This document shows positions 13,401 through 28,418 of a DNA stretch of 64,000 nucleotides, piece by piece; position 1 is the first letter of the stretch, and every line of letters starts with the position of its first letter. The DNA lies in contig NC_044290.2 in assembly GCF_004027225.2 (NCBI RefSeq), positions 9,688,906 to 9,752,905 of the forward strand, written 5' to 3'. The notes under the pieces were generated by a model. The model saw only the letters and a program-made list of their open reading frames with translations. It was not told the origin of the DNA and did no database searches. Both the position numbers and the translations under genes were made by a program. This stretch comes from Strigops habroptila. Its lineage: Eukaryota; Chordata; Aves; Psittaciformes; Psittacidae.

Positions 13401-16400
13401 TGCCCCAGATACTAAAGCTGTCCCAGGCTGCCAGAGATATCCTGTTTGATGGACATTCAGGAGTACTCCTGAAACTAGTGGACCTCGTCTTCAGGATACT
13501 TGTTGTCAAGTATTTGAACCCATAGAAACTACACAAAGCATTTGCTGCCACAAAATGGTGATGCAGCATACACTAAATTATGAATAAAATACAAGCCTAA
13601 AATATTTGTAATATAATGTATTTACACTCTAAAATGAAAGCGACACCTGGCCTTGTACCAGGTTTAATAACATACAATGTAATTCTGGTTTTGCAAAGTG
13701 TTTGAAGAAACCCAAGCTCAAGCTTAATTAACTGAACAAACTTGACAACTAAACTGTTCCTCATTATACAGCATCAGGAAGCTGACACAAGGCTTCAGTT
13801 TCACAGAAATCACAGAAATAAGCTTTGCTGACTTAGATGTCAACAAAAGCAAACCTTGTAGGCTGTAAAACTGTCTCTCAGGCCCACCTGCATATCTAAG
13901 GCAGAACATAACACTTGAAAGTACTCCTCAGTGAAACAACTGGCAATAGCATACAGCACACCAGAGCGTAAAATCATCTAATGCGATCGCACGCTGTGCA
14001 GTTGGCATAATGACTGAACGATCTATTAGGAAACAATACCACTTCTAAGAATATGTATAAAACATATCCACCACTTGCACTTTAAAACCCTCCTCAGCAT
14101 CTACACGGGTTTTCAATACTCCTTTTAGGAGGTAAATCAGGGATATTACTGCAAAGGCAACTCGGAAACTAACACAAAAGAACCTGTGCTATTTGTACCA
14201 ACGTATAGGTCAGGTTTTGACAAGCAAACAACAATACAAAGAAGCAAATTACCATAAAAAAAACCCACCTTTTTGCCCACTGATAGACTGGGATAAGAAT
14301 ATAATTTTAATAAGTCTTCATTTTTAACTAAATGCACTTTTATACCCCAGGGTCTTCAGACAGTTGCAATAGTTGTATGTGTCATGGACGTAGAATGCAG
14401 TGGAGACACCACAAGAAATAGTTTAACTGAGCTGCACAACTGGGATTTATTGAGCCTTTACTGAGTTTTAAAGACACACACCTGAGGATTCCTCAATAAC
14501 AGCAAAAGGAATTTTGAGCAATATCCAGGCCCCAAAATATTTGAAAGAGAATACCCAAAAAAGTACTTTTTTTTTTCCTTTTTTCTGTAATCTTGCAACA
14601 CGTCTCAATTGGCCCACACACATACAGAAGAACTGAAAATTATGCACACCCAGGAGCATACCTATTGCTTTCTGCTGTGTTCACATCCACTGGTATTAAC
14701 ACAGAAGATATATTTTATAAAAATATATCCAACAGATGCAATTTGTAAAAGCTGATGACAAGGAAAAAACATCTAAAACTGACATACTTGGAATGCTCTC
14801 AAATTTAATTCATTTAAAGTAAAAGTTAGCAAACAAGGTAAGAGCAATCCAAACTCTGACTCATTTTAGGGCATATCACACATCAGCTAACCTGCCATTA
14901 AGGAAAAACTTGGAAAAAATTATATATGCCCTTAGAAAAATCAATTCTGTTGCATTAGTCTATTTCCATATTTATTGGAACATGAATATTTTTTAACATT
15001 TCCTCCGAGTCAACCAAGTTCAGGGAATTGTCAGGTTTCATCTATTCATTTTACGAAATTCCCAACAGGAGACGCTCGAGATGCCCAGAACCTGTCAGCA
15101 CCTTGGTGACATCTGGCAGGATGTCACCTCCAGACACACAGTCTCCCTGGATCAAAGCTTGTATATAGAAAATGGAAAACTAGTTAGGTAAGACTTAGGA
15201 GAGCAGATACTGGGTCTTCACCCAGAGAATCAGGGGATGCCATGGACATGCACACAGCAGGATGCAGAAGCAGAAAGAATGACACTGCAGAGATTGCACA
15301 AGCAATTACAAGGGGAATCATCCTGCACTTCCCGAAAGTTTGTTTCAGATTATCTGCAGAGAAAAGTGATACAAATGCAGATCATGATTACTAACAACGA
15401 TGCTTTAGGAAACAAAGCAGCTTTTAAAATCAACCCACTAAAACACTAACATACACAACCGCTTTCCGTAAGGCAAGGCTTATTTTAGTACTCTGTGCCA
15501 GAGCAGAAATATTCACCTTTTTCTTAAGATTAATGACCAATTTTTCAAGAACAAAAACACTTTGAGGCTGATTCTGGTTGATGTCCTGGTGAGTAAAACA
15601 ACAAATAAAAACCCAATATAGAATAGGAGTTGAAAGAAGATTAACTATTCTTCAAACTCATCCTCATACATGAATGATGTTTTGTTTACTGAGGAAATAA
15701 AATAGCACATAGGTCCAGTTAGAAATGCTATTAATTTTAAATGAAAATGAAGAGTGAAATACTTGTGCTTTGAAAAGAGAAACTCATTGGGAATAAATCT
15801 TAACACTCTTCAAAATGAGAAGATCTATCTTCAGTCTGTACCTTGTAACATGTACTTTTCCTACATTTATGGTAAAATAAGGAAGGACAGTACCTGATCC
15901 ACTTTTTTGAGTCACTAATCTTTTAACAATTACATGATTCATTTATCTATATGCAAATGCCTGCAACATACACAATATTAAAAGCTTTATATTTAATTCT
16001 TTTGATTGCTAAAGCAAGAAAAGGGGCAATAGCTGCAACTCTAGTTAAAAATCACAATTTTGTTTTCCAAATATGGGCTAATTCCTTAGCAAAAAGTAAA
16101 AAGAAAACAACTTGACAACTATTACACAAGGTAATAAAGCCTTGAATGTGTCATCCGAGCTATTTGTATAGATCATTGTCCAGTCATAGACAGTTCTGAC
16201 AGTGTCAAAACCTACATACGTGGTTGTAAATGAAAAGCAAATAGTCTTCTAAATCTTGACTGGCCACTGTATAAAGACAAGCATTAATGAGAATTTCACA
16301 GCTTCCTTTTAAAAACTAATAAATTGAGAGTAATAATGACCAAACTTGCATTTTTAGTTAAAAAAGTGTGTTTCCGTATTAGTCTATAGAAATTTAAAAT

Positions 16401-17744
16401 AAAATAATTTAAAAAACCCCCCAACTTTTCTAAGCAATAGGGAACAGATGAAAATAATAATTCCAGTAAGCTTTTACATTTACAGGGACACATCCCAGCC
16501 TTCTACTAAAGCTCGTTTAACGGAAAGATTTTAATTACTAAAGACAGCAATGCCATTTCAAAATCTGCGTGAAGCCACTAGAAGATATCCTGAAGAAAAG
16601 GCCTGTGTGTCTGCAGCATCTTACAGTCCAACTTATATAAATTGGAGAAAAGAACCCAAAAACTTCATGTAAGTCAAACTGTAACTATGAGATCAGTGTA
16701 AGTGACAGTGAAATCCATTGAAGGATAAGTACATATGGGTTTGGTTGCCTGACTTACAAGGTAACTATTCAGAAACACAGTTATGGAAGGTCGTGTTCAT
16801 ATACAGCTGCAACTGGAAAATTAACAGTGGATAACCAACTTCCCAGCACTCCTAGCCTCCTCAAGTCTTCAACAAGCACTGCTGAAATCAGTTCGAGTTA
16901 TAATGTTCAGCATCTACAAGAATTTAAAAACACTTAAAGGGTAATTCCTGTTGTTAATTATACACAGGAGAGTCCTTCGCTATTAAGACTTTCATGTTTT
17001 CTACTGCAGATATAAAAGCTGCAGAAATTAACCCAAAGTATTTAAGCAACTTATTTTTTTTACCTTTTACCCTGAAGAGAAACAACCCACAAAGACAAGC
17101 ATAAAAGAAATAATTATCAATGCATCCCAACAGGGAAATCTGTTTCGCTCATCTTTCTGCAACTTTCTTTCCAACATTTCATTAAATTCCACTCATGGCA
17201 TAAGTCACATCCACAAAAATCCTGTATAAAATTAACACCATATGTGGCTGCGTATCAGCAGCTGATATGCAGCATTACACCAAAGCAGAGGGGAAAATGA
17301 AGAATATGCCAAACTTTATCTTGCCCAGGACTCAAACTGGTTTATCTGTCAACTTGGAATGTGCTGTCACTCCCACATGTTTAATTAGAAGCTGAAAAGC
17401 TTCACAGAACTACATCCAGGGCACTGGAACAGTCAGTTTCTTTTAAGTGGAACACACTGCTGGGATCAGTCAGTCTGACTGACTTCCAGTAAACAAAACA
17501 AAACTTAACATGTTCTAAGTGTGGGAAGGGTGAAGATAGTTTTGTCCTTGAAACTGAATACAAGAAAAAACCAACAAACTTTTGCTGCAAGACAAAGATT
17601 TATTTATATTCCAGTTTTGATGAGCACAAGATCAACCAGGAAATTTTCCAGAAAAACAGAAGTACAATGGCATACTCCTCTATTGTATTGTCATGTTCTA
17701 CATTGAGTGAATTGCATATTTGGTGAATTGTGTAATGCGCATCT

Positions 17745-17900
17745 AGAATCACAGAATCATTTAGGTCAGAAAAGACCTTTAAGATCATTGAGCCCAACTG
17801 TTAACCCAGCACTGCCAAGGCCACCACTAAACCATGTCCCTAAGCACCACATCTAACAAGTCTTTTAAATACCTCCAGGGATGGTGACTCATCCCTGTCT
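17745..17900 (-). mobile_element. CR1 LINE 3' end
   Basis: Reverse-oriented CR1 tail. It starts with 'agaatcacagaatcattta', followed by 'ccaaggccaccactaaacca' and 'tacctccagggatggtgact'. It belongs to a different subfamily from the copies at 10276, 25264 and 35094. The element may extend further right into diverged sequence. Confidence 0.9.
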
Positions 17901-20900
17901 GATATACAGAATTTTTTTGTTATGCACATCATTGTAGTAACAGAGAATCCTCACCAACATCTTCCCTCTTCTGACAAGGATGTCCTTTAGTCCTTTCTAT
18001 ATGCAATGATGCTCAGAACCAGCATATCCCCTTCCCTGCACAGAAGACAATTATTGAAAGCATAACCTGAATGTCCACATTATAAAGTAATGCTCCAACA
18101 GAACACTTGTGTAGAGAAAGACAATGCTAAGAAACCATACAGCCCATGTTTCAGGAGCTTTCTGTTTGATGAGCCGCAGTGTGATCCATGAACCAAAGAT
18201 CACTGTGCTGCTGTAACTCAGCTCTGTCTGGTACAAGCCAAAGGAATCTATTTTGCATGTTCCACAACCACTGAGCAATGCAAACCAAAGTACTGTGAAC
18301 GCAGGCATGACCGGGATTCACGTTCCAAAGGGCTTTCCTGGTCTGAACCATTAACTAAATTTGCACTCATTAAGACTCAGGAGTTTCATCTGTATCAGTG
18401 CTGTTCTCAGTAAAAACTTAGTAATTTTTCCAAGATCTCCGAGTTCAACTGCAGGGATAGGAACAGAATCTCAACTTATGGTATCAGGCAATTAACAGGA
18501 TCACATTTCCTCATACTATGGGACATATGTTGTGAAGGGAAGGAAAGGGACAGCTGAAGGAGGGGAGGAACAAATAAACAAAAGCCGACAAAACAAACGC
18601 ACAACAAGCATCTTATTTGCATGTCAGATTATCTGCAGATCATTAAAAGTTCCTTTGAGAAGGAGTCCACAGATACACAGTCCACAGATTAGGCTGAGGG
18701 CAAAAGGCCAACGGAAAGGACAAAACTGGCTAGAGGAATCATGGAAACTGCCTGTGTACAGATAGCATATACGATCCCAGATGGGGTTTCTTTTTTTATT
18801 GAGGTGTGTATGTGTTTGGGCTTTGCTCTGGTACAGATACCTCCAAGTTATATGCATGAAAATACATTAGTTAGTCAGCTGCTTTAACTATATCCATACT
18901 AAGCTCCCATTTCAGAAGCTGATGGTTAAGTTACATAGGAAGCATCAACACTCACAGACTCTTGGTGTCTTCCAAGGAATTCATTTCTCAGGCTTATAGA
19001 AACATTAATGTAAACTGCAGTCCATGACTAAGAAGTAATATAAAAAGCACAAAGGAAAATGCACACATTGTTCAAACTGTGGTCTGTAATATCTGATCTT
19101 GCCACAAAAATGATAATGATACAAGAGAGGCAGTTCTGGCATGGAGAGGGGAACTTACTTTCCATCTTATCCACCCTTTGGCAATAACATTTCCAACAAA
19201 GGGAGACAGCAAATCTTTTTATGAGAAGCAACACAGCAATGTAATGCATTTTTCTTTATTAGTTTTTTTCGGGTACAAAGGAAAATGAAGATAGGAAAAT
19301 GAACAAGAAGCTGTTGGTAGGGGAAACAACTATCAGGATGGAAACCCAAGAATTAAGCCTTAATCCATACACAAGAAAGAATTAATTGTGCTGCTGCTTC
19401 TATAAACACGTTCTAACAGAACTCAGGATTAATAAAAACTGCACGTCAACCAGGCCACATGTGTTCAGAGGGCTCATTGGTTCAAATCTTCAGATCACAG
19501 ATATAGCAACACAAATTAAGTTTCTTAACCACCTCCCTACAGAGAACTTTAATACAGCATTTTAAATGAAAATACGTGATTTAAGAAGGCAGTGGCATCA
19601 GTGAGCTGTTTGGTCTTTTCACTGTAGAATAGAGGTTAAGAACTAACAGATAAAAGATAACACAGAGGAAATGAAGTGATGGAGTGCTGGTTTAATGTGC
19701 CGTTGTTATGATATCTGCAATGATGGTATAAAATAATAAAATCCAACCATTTCCAGTTTTAGTGAAGGGGTTACTATAGATGCCCAACCAGCCCAGAACC
19801 AGCAGAGTTAGGAAGTGCCACTGGGGTGACGCAAGCTATTCTAAAAAGCTTACCACATCGACCTAAGATAGAATTTAGCATTCAGAAAAAAAGAGTCTGC
19901 AAATAAATTGAGGGAAGATAAGCAGGGGGAAAATGGAAAGAATAACAGTTGCACAGATTAACTGAACATAATAATCTGCTTTAATTGATTTCTATTTTTT
20001 GTTTATATTATTAGAAAACACATGAGAAACTCTTCCCTAGCTAGTTCTTCCCCTTAAGCCAAAGATATCCTTATCCACTTCTGCAGATGCGGCAGAAACC
20101 ATGTAAAAGAGGGAAAACTTGCAGTTAACTACAAACTTTGACCATTTGGGAGAGAACAAATGCTCCTGGTTAATGGCTTGGAGTTGATCACATTTATGCT
20201 ACTGTACCTAAAAATATGTTCACCTCAAGGAACTCACTAAGCCTTCGGTGCTGAACTTAAAACAACCTCTAAACATACGTAAATACACATTCTCCAAAGT
20301 ACATTCTTCACATCTTGATGAGCCACTATTGGTTGTGCTTCGTTCACCAGAAAAGCTTTTCTTACAAATCAAACAGAAACAAACAAATATAGGGTATACT
20401 CAGATAACAAATGGTATCAAAAGATTGATGAAACCAAAATTTAACTGAAAGCTTCCTTAATTTAAAGCCTGCTTTCTTAAAAGAGGAACTTCCATACTGT
20501 GGCAGACTGAAAAACGTTTTAAGTTATTCCATTTTTCACATTCCTCTTGCAGTATTTCCAGGTGCACACCAGAGAAAAGCTTTCAGCATTACAGCCAGCC
20601 TGCTGTCCTGCTCGACAATGTAAGAAAACAACACAAAGAAGTAACTCCCTTAACTAATTTTACCATCATGTTTTCACTACCACAAAGAGAGTCAACAGAA
20701 AACAGCAAAACCAGAACTCCTGCTTCAAAGGCACAATATTTTAGAATAGTTCATGTTTGTGTAACTCAACAGTAAAACACAAATATCCAACAGCTAAATG
20801 CTTCCTAATACTAGGAGGCAGTAAAAATATATCCCTTAGGAGAAACTTAATCCAGCTGAACTCTTTCAAGTTCATATTCAAATTCATATATTGCTACAGA

Positions 20901-23900
20901 CAGGCCCAGACTTTTCCCACTACTACTTTTTAAACCCAAGCTCTCTCTCTGAAAAACTCATTTCTGATAATGCAGCAGAATTCTGCATCCTTCCCATCAA
21001 ATAACATCACAACTCACAGTTGTAAACCTAAGCAAATACTCCGAGTAATTATTTGGTAGTATATACAGTAGGTAACTCACTTTACAATACACTCATTAAG
21101 AGTGACAGACTACTTAGGATGTGGACTGTCTCTTGCTAAGCATTTGCACAGTAGTAACGCAATTGCACCCTGAACCTCTGCTGCATTAAGGGCATTTAAA
21201 GTCATACCAAAATCGAATTTGTCTTTTGCAAATTCATAGGGATCCCATGCAAATAAGGGGAGGGAATTTTGCAAAGCATTTTTTAACAAAATAAATAAAA
21301 GTATTTCTCTTTAATTCCAAATAACTCATTTAAACAGGTTTATGTAATGCTGAAGCTGAACGTTACAGCAGAAACACAGGCATCAAAACCAGAAAACAAA
21401 AATGATTACATGCAATTGAAAACATGTTCCAAAGCTCAAAGCAAGTCCAATGAGAAAAGGTATTAATCGTCAAAAAAAAAAAAAAAAGATCATTACAGTA
21501 CAGCATTAAGCTTTAATTTAAAAAGAATTCAAACATAAAATAAAAATCCTTTCTTTTGAGGGCATCTCTTAAAAATAAAAGTAGAATTGCATTTTGTGTG
21601 ACACTTTTAAAGGAAGCTTTAAAGATACAAAGCATACGGTGTAAGCTGCAGTGTTTAAAGCTGCAGAAACACTCAGGACTTTTGTTTAACTGAAGAATTA
21701 CTAACACAAATATTCATGGAATAATTGCAGTTTCTTAGAGTAGAAGCATCATTTGAGTTTGATGCATTGCTATTATGGACCTTTCCCCTTCCCTTTGGTA
21801 GCAAAGGCCAGAGGAATTTAAAACTTTGGAAATAATAAAACCACCCCACTGTGAAACCTGCCTGACATCAAGTTTCTGTCTAGCAGGAGATTTTACAACA
21901 CACTTGAAAACAGAGCTAAAACAGGTTCTTATAATGGAAACTCTGACAGACCAAGAGCTATCGTAAGAGCTGACACTGTAATAGTCTTTCCTTCCCTTCA
22001 GGTCATACTGAAATCTTCATTTGTCATTCTTCTCTGTAAAGGTAGTTGCTTAATTACAGAAACGAGGGGGTTCTTTTGCAACCTACCTTCTAGTTTCACA
22101 CTTTAATTCTTCATGTTCTCACTAATTCTGATCACTAATTTGTCTTTCCAGCTTCAGCTGGTGACTTTTTAGATGGAAGCTTCAGGAAGTTGAACTGCAA
22201 AAAGATTTGATTCAGCTGCTTAACTTTATCACAGAAGTTTTATTTTTCAAAACTACTGTCCCAAAAGTATGAACTCTGATTTTGATCACAATTAAATCTA
22301 ATGAACAATAGCAAAAATCCCACTACTTCAACTTCATAGTGCACCAACACTAACTTGCTACACATTACCTAACACATGATTATTTCTTAAGGGATTTTGC
22401 CTGGAGGATAATACAGGCAAGAACAAGTCCCTGTCAAAGAGGAACAGCAGAATCTTGGTCTGATGCAGACAAAAGTCAGGTTGGAACACACTTAGATTCC
22501 TAGAAAGTATCACTTCTGAAGCATTTAAAAATAAATCAAGCTGCTCTACTGCTTTTATTCCTGGTTGTTTGGAGAGAAAATGAGACTGAACTCAAATTTT
22601 TAGCTACCTTTATAAAGATTAGTCCTTATCAGACAAAACTATTTGTAGCTAACTAGAATTACAATAGTAGAAGGGATTTTGACCACAGAATCCAAAATAC
22701 TGAAAATGAATTGCTATACCAAATTTGGATTACATCCAATCTGAGGCACTAGCTGCCTGGCTGGAAGACAGTAGTCTTCTACTACAGTTAGACACTGTGC
22801 AAACTGCAAGACTTGAGATAGATAATGTATAATTTAAAAGGAGCCCCAATTATTTTCTTTATACCAATGGAAATCTGTAATAAACATCTAAATAATTCCT
22901 GAAGTCAGAACCACTGAGCTATCTCAAATGGGATTCAGGAAATGCCATTCCATGACCGATCAAGGACTACAGACTGTCTACAACACTGCTCTAGATGCGA
23001 GAAGTAGCAAAAACCTGAAAGATATCTACAAAACTTAGTATTAACTTATTGTGGCACAGAGGAAGTTGTAAACAAGATTCATGGTAAAATCCTGGTTGCA
23101 TGCATAAGGCGTGCAATGGTTTCACTATATGTGTGTGTCTGCAAGTAGGAACTTGCAGAAAGAAAAACATTTATTGCAACACCTTTAAAAGGCAACATTC
23201 TTTTACATTCAGTTTCTCAGCGGTTTAATTGCAAGAAGTACCAGCTAACATCATCTTTCACAAAAATACCACAGAATCCATCATTTCACTAAGTAAAAGC
23301 AACATTCAGGATAGTCAAGTATGCTGTGAAGCATTAGCAAATAACCATTAAGAATGTAATGAACTAAACAACCAGAAGGCTTGCTAATGAGTGCACAAGG
23401 TACATCTGCAGGTGAAATGAGAGGGAAGAAAGTGGGGGAAGAGAACAACAAAAAGCCTCATCCTTTAGTAATCATATGACATAGAAAAAAATAGCAATAG
23501 TTGGGTGTGGTGATTAAATGCTGAAAAACAGTAAGAATTTACTGAAAATACAGGATATGTGAGAATGCAGCACGTCACGCTCTGGCTTTCATGTACGCAG
23601 TTATCCTCCACTATAGCACCTTTCAATTTCTCAAGGTTAGCAGAATTTATTAAACTGGTGATCTTGTACAAGTGGATTTATTTGTAATTGAGTATTACGT
23701 AAGGCAGAAAAATGCTGCTTGTCCTGAAATGAGAGTTCAAACCAAAGGTCCTCCTAAACATACAGGGTATGAAAATTAAAAACAGGGAGTTTGGGTTATG
23801 AAAAGAAGCCATATGACTAAAAAGTGAATCCATTTTCCAAAACGCCCACACAGACAAGAGCTTCTGATGTGAAAAATGGTCTCTGCAAAAGCTAAATTGC

Positions 23901-24182
23901 ACAGATTATTTTCATGAGGAGACAGAATCTGCACCACATGCAGATTATATGACATTTACTGTGACGAGGTTTAAAAAACCCACATTATTCTGCGTTATTA
24001 CAGTATGAACGACTTGATCAATGTATACGAGATAAATACCAATAGTTGTTTAACTCAATAATTGTCTTCCTTTAACATTTACACAGAGACAGATGCTTGC
24101 TTAATTTTTCCAGACTGGTTTTGGCTACCTTCAAAACAAGGTGCAATAACGTGTGCTAGACAGCAAAGCGTTTGTGGCTTAC

Positions 24183-24214
24183 CTTGGCACTGAAATCCTT
24201 GTTTCCCAAATCCC
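24183..24214 (-). CDS. PRKCA: PRKCA exon 2 (C1A domain, middle part)
   Basis: This is a 32-nt exon read on the minus strand, preceded by the acceptor CAG (24215-24217 on the plus strand) and followed by the donor GTAAGC. It enters in phase 2, completing the Trp codon begun in exon 1, and encodes GFGKQGFQCQ with the last codon split. This continues the first C1 (diacylglycerol and phorbol-ester binding) domain after residue W58, and its Cys is one of the zinc ligands. The length and the encoded residues match human PRKCA exon 2 as I recall it. Because it is so short it can easily be missed by gene finders. Confidence 0.93.
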
Positions 24215-25263
24215 CTGCATAAAACAAAGAAAACAGAGAAGTCTTAGAATGTTTAGTTACAATTTCTTCTCAATGATCTGTAACAACATGAAAATAGCTT
24301 CATATTCAATTACTTCAGATTTTGCTAAGACAGCAACAGATTTTAAAACCTACAACATAGAGCAGCCCACCCATTTCAAAGCAGAGAACAATAGCTGTCA
24401 CCAGCTATGCAATTTCAGCTTCTGGCAACTATTTTTTTATTATTATTATTTTACAAGCTATTTTGGATCTACAATTATAATCATCTGTGATTACTGCATA
24501 ATATTTCAACTCATTTAATGCCACATGTATACTTAACAGCAATGTAAAATATTCCAAGTTCTAGGAAAGGCGTATGTAACAATGCAGACTTAGTTTTTCA
24601 GCCAGATTTTGGGACTGCATGCCAATGGTGTTACGTGCCTCAGCAAGATACCAGTTGTTTGTTGTGTGGCAAGGTTTTGCTTGTGTCAATATGAATGAGA
24701 AGACGACAGGCCCAGTGATTTCACACTGATTATTCTTCCAGCTTCCTCGCTTCATTTCCATAACAAAATACAGACATGCATGTGATGCTATACCAATGAA
24801 GCCAGTGACACACAAGCCTTGTATGTGGCACCCAGAGTTCCAACACATATTATACCTCTGGCAAGTTGCACTGTTGTTGGGTTTATTTATTTATCCTTAA
24901 ACATTCAACATTCTCTTTCCACAACAATAAACATTTTGAGTATCCTCCCTTTAAACATTTCTCTGCATTTTCCCCTCTTTGCAGGATGTTTTTCATCTGG
25001 AAAGCTGGAGCTGCTTACGCTCAAAAGCAAATGAACAAGAGGCATGAACTGGAGAAGCCAGCCAGTAGGCTGTATGCAATTAACAGCATGAAGTTTAATT
25101 ATCAACTGTGGAAATTGCTTTCAAAAAAATTATCTCAACAATTTTCCCACTTTTTGTTTTTTTAGTTAGTTTAGTTACTTCAGGTGGAAAATGGAATTAC
25201 ACAGTTTTGAGCACCTCCAGAAATTTTTACACAAAATTCTCTATGTGCTCTAAGTAGGCCTAA

Positions 25264-25545
25264 TCATAGAATGATTTGGGTTGGAAGGGACCTTAAAGCT
25301 CATCCAGTTTCAACCCCCTGCCATGGGCAGAGACACCTTCCACTAGAGCAGGTTGCTCCAAACCCTGTGTCCAACCTGGCCTTGAACACTGCCAGGGATG
25401 GGGCAGCCACAGCTCCTCTGGGCACCCAGTGCCAGCGCCTCAGCACCCTCACATGGAAGAACTTCTTCCTTTTATCTAATCTTAATCTACTCTCTTTCAG
25501 CTTAAATCCATTCCCCCTTGTTCTATCCCTACAGGCCTTTTTAAA
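25264..25545 (-). mobile_element. CR1 LINE 3' end
   Basis: Reverse-oriented CR1 tail of about 280 bp in PRKCA intron 1. It begins 'catagaatgatttgggttgg' and runs through 'ccaacctggccttgaacact' and 'atggggcagccacagctcct', ending near 'ccttgttctatccctacagg'. It matches the copies at 10276 and 35094 in reverse complement. Confidence 0.94.
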
Positions 25546-27403
25546 ATGTCCTACCTAGAAAAGTCCTAATCTAAGAAAACCAGAAGAAATGTAGATTCAT
25601 TTGTTTACTTGGCAGCACCCATGACTAGACCATACTGGCGTTCTGCTGCTGTTATCTCCTCTTCACAAAAGTAAGAAGCACGCACTGGAAGTGTGCAAAT
25701 GTAACTGCAGGAAAGCTGACAGCAGGACTAAGAACATGAAACAGACTTTAGACAAATGTTCATCCTTTTAAACAGACTTATTTGTAAAGAACATTCCTGC
25801 GATATCTGCTCTGCAAGCTGAGCCATCCTTCAGGGTTTGAGCTCAATTCGTACGCTAACCAGCTGCAGTCCACCCCCTGATCACTTACAGTGTATTTCAA
25901 GGAAAAGGTCTTTATAAAATAGCAACACTCCAGGAACAAAGAGAAAAGGTGTTTTAGGAGATAAGGAGGAAGCGAACTATTCTGGCAAATCTCACCCGGT
26001 CTAATGTAATCTAAGAAAGAAAATCTATTTGCACAGTTCACTGAAAGGTTGTATTTACTATTCTTTATACCTTAAAGCATATGTTAATTGCCACATGTCA
26101 TGCTGGAAATAGATGAAGCACTTTTTATGGTGTATGATGCTTATTCAGGAGTTGCGCATCTTCAAATGAGGAAATGAAACAGAAGTTTGAGCTGTCAGAT
26201 GCTGATCTGATGAATGCCAAGAGGTTCCTTAGACTCACTAGCAACACAGGACAGAAGAGCACAGCCACTCTGCCCACCATCAGTGACAGGACGCCCTCTC
26301 GCCTCCAAATCCATCCCGTCATCTCATGATTCCACTTCACTTTTTAACTGTACTACTTATGTGCACAAACACAGCCTGACAATAACCCTGCAGCCGTTTT
26401 TCACACCTCCCAGTTCATTCTGGTTTAGATTAACTTTGAAGCAGTTTCTAAAGGTCTCTCACTTTTACAATACCAAACTTCATTCTTTTTTCTTTTTTAA
26501 ATAAGAAAAAAAATAACTTAAGAAAAAAACCATTCCAGAAGTTGTCTTGTTTCTTCTTGTTTTCTACTGTCTCAGTTTTCCCCCCTTACTCTGCAGATGG
26601 ATTTCAATCATTTCTGGAGTAACTACGGTCTTTTCTTCAGCATTCAAACCGAGGAAGACTCAAGGAGGAAGGCAAAGGTCTGTGTCCAGACACATTAACA
26701 CATGCAAGAAGAGCAAGACACCTGCGAAGGCACAGAGCCAGCTGGGTGCAGACCCCTCGAGAGCTTTGTCACAACTTTGTCTGAAATAAATCACAGCTCG
26801 TTTTCAGCTGAGAAACCTGCAGGGAGAGTTTCCGCAGCAGAGCAGGGCTGGAGCTGAGCCACGTCTCCGGTAAAGGTGAGGAAGCCCGGGCTGTTTATGC
26901 TGCACACCCGCTGAATGTACAAACACTCACCTAAACACAAGGGCACACGCCCGTTCCTCCTGCCTCACGGCCGAGGAGGGCGGCTCGGCCTGCTCCGGGG
27001 CCGCAGTCCTGCCCAGAGAGGGCACGGCACCAACGGAGAGGTGCGTTTGTTCCCTAACAGCTTAGTAATGAGGGTGTTGGTAGGAAGTTTTCCTCCCTTC
27101 CTCCCTTCTCTTCTGACACAAAAACCGCTCCCTTTGCTAAACATGTAATGTAGCAACAGTTTCCCTGTACATTCCCGGTCTCCCTGCCCTCCTCTCTGCA
27201 GCAGGAGGAAATAAAGCAGGCACTGACCCCAAAGTTAAAGGCAGGGCTGCACAAGTTGTGCCACACAGCAACACCCACAGCCTGAAACAGAAAACCCTCC
27301 GTCCCTACCCCGGCAGCTGTAGCGCTGGCGGGGCTCCCCTCCGCTACCGGGAGGCGGGCACCGGGACGGGGCTTCGCGGGGAAAGCCGAGCAGAACCCGG
27401 GTC

Positions 27404-27419
27404 GGGGGGGGGGGGGGGG
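27404..27419. repeat. G16 homopolymer
   Basis: Sixteen consecutive G on the plus strand, inside the CpG island and PRKCA intron 1. The length is likely to be unstable and is also a common assembly or sequencing error point. Confidence 0.85.
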
Positions 27420-27785
27420 ACACAAAACAGACATAGGAATACCCGTCTGGACGATTTGGGGAGCGATGTCCCCAGCGCGGCTCCTCACACCCCGCTGATC
27501 CCTGCGGCACCTGCGCTGCCCCCAGCGAGGTCAGGGACTCCCCTAGACCGGGGTGCACCCAGGGGCAGGCGGGGGCCCCTCGAAGGATGCGATAGAGCCG
27601 GGGGCAGCGAGGTTGACACGGCTCTGCCCCGCCGGGGCTCACCTGCCCGCCCCGGGGGGAGAACGGAGGGACGGGCGGCCACCGGGACCCGGGCACGGGG
27701 GGCTGCCCCCGGCGGGGGAATCCCCTAAAGCTGCGCGGGCTGGCGCGGTGGTGCGGGGAGGGGAAGGCGCTGCCGGGGTCGCTCA

Positions 27786-28418
<633 letters not shown>

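Larger units (their letters stand above)
1..24182 (-). other. PRKCA: PRKCA intron 2 (partial)
   Basis: This stretch lies downstream, on the minus strand, of PRKCA exon 2, whose donor (GTAAGC) is at 24177-24182. The next exon in the family would encode the rest of the first C1 domain. I saw no match to it on reading, so the intron probably continues beyond position 1; the intron is also very long in human. The sequence is AT-rich with no supported gene. It contains an ancient CR1 fragment (about 2672-2885), a TA dinucleotide run (1537-1557), an inverted-repeat element (7227-7997), two further CR1 fragments (10276-10402 and 17745-17900), a 16-bp tandem duplication (10449-10480), and poly-A runs near 13319-13333 and 21472-21487. 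Short open frames are scattered on both strands and none resembles a known protein. Confidence 0.8.

Noticed and set aside
1-24182. Search for PRKCA exon 3 (rest of the C1A domain)
   Set aside because: No minus-strand segment encoding the expected Cys/His pattern with splice sites was seen; it probably lies beyond the left edge. A translated alignment would settle this.
24153-24518. 121-codon open frame on the plus strand over PRKCA exon 2
   Set aside because: It is antisense to the short PRKCA exon and adjoining introns and has no homology.
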